The notes under the pieces were generated by a model that did no database searches, was not told the DNA's origin, and saw only the letters and a program-made list of their open reading frames with translations. From Bacillota bacterium (GTDB lineage: Bacteria; Bacillota_E; Symbiobacteriia; JAMDAP01), in assembly GCA_023484675.1 (NCBI GenBank), contig JAMDAP010000177.1, forward strand, positions 7,917-21,666: 13,750 bases of DNA. The letters run 5' to 3'. Within the stretch, counting starts at the first letter, position 1. Every line of letters begins with the position of its first letter. The position numbers were made by a program, and so were the translations under genes. Positions 13,627-13,750 of this stretch are shown one piece after another.

Positions 13627-13750
13627 GTGCGCCCGGCATGGGCGCTGACTTGGTGGTGAAAGTCCACTACGGGCGAGGCAGCACCAGCCCGTTAGCCAAA
13701 GGCAACGGCGTCGTCGTGAGGCGGGGTCGGAAGGAAGCCGGCGGCAAACT
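13627..13750 (+). mobile_element. group IIC intron, 5' part (continues past the window)
   Basis: The intron begins with GTGCG, the group II 5' consensus, and continues CCCGGCATGGGCGC, forming the first hairpin GCGCCC/GGGCGC. It then shows GGTGGTGAAAGTCCAC, the hairpin CGGGC...GCCCG, CGTTAGCC, and finally GGAAGGAAGC with CGGCAAAC. As I recall it, the well-studied Oceanobacillus iheyensis group IIC intron has the same order of elements at its 5' end. Position supports the class: the boundary lies 7 nt past a terminator stem, the known IIC insertion site. Only ~124 nt of domain I are present, so the intron-encoded reverse transcriptase/maturase, if any, lies outside the window. Confidence 0.9.

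Noticed and set aside
1..13750. CRISPR arrays, phage genes, toxin-antitoxin pairs or defence systems
   Set aside because: No regularly spaced repeats or matching proteins were seen; apart from the intron at the end, the window is housekeeping and a few accessory genes.

Overview
The window looks like chromosomal DNA from a high-G+C member of the Bacillota (Firmicutes). Four observations support this: the conserved order secY-adk-map-KOW gene-infA-rpmJ-rpsM-rpsK-rpsD-rpoA-rplQ-ecfA1-ecfA2-ecfT-truA-rplM-rpsI-cwlD, a CwlD-type amidase of spore formers, strong GGAGG ribosome binding sites, and frequent GTG/TTG starts (about 10 of 21 genes). Lineages such as Symbiobacteriia, Limnochordia or Thermaerobacter-like bacteria would fit, but the genus cannot be read from this sequence. 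Every confident gene is on the + strand.

Layout. Positions 1-5362 hold the end of the spc operon and the alpha operon: a SecY C-terminal fragment, a short-LID adenylate kinase, methionine aminopeptidase, a small KOW RNA-binding protein, IF-1, L36, S13, S11, S4, RNA polymerase alpha and L17. An internal sigma-A-like promoter lies between infA and rpmJ. Positions 5365-8771 continue almost without gaps with the ECF transporter energising module (EcfA1, EcfA2, EcfT; no S component here) and the pseudouridine synthase TruA. A near-consensus promoter whose -35 overlaps the truA stop codon then drives rplM-rpsI through a ~140-nt structured leader, ending at a strong intrinsic terminator (9813-9839).

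Positions 9840-13125 change character: cwlD (spore cortex amidase), an unusual SWIM zinc-finger protein, a Fur-family regulator with its own near-consensus promoter, and a half-size TMEM165/GDT1-family membrane protein. A tRNA-Arg(CCG) with promoter and terminator follows, then a small hydrophilic protein of unknown function with its own terminator. Exactly 7 nt past that terminator stem the 5' end of a group IIC intron begins (13627) and runs off the window; this is the classic insertion site of that intron class.

Most of the window is a well-known housekeeping cluster, and I see no clearly new multi-gene system. The items most worth a second look are the terminator-targeting group IIC intron, the rplM leader, a 20-bp exact repeat at the window edge that hints at an assembly artefact, the SWIM protein, the Fur/GDT1 pair, a pair of DnaA-box-like sites, and the LID-less adenylate kinase.
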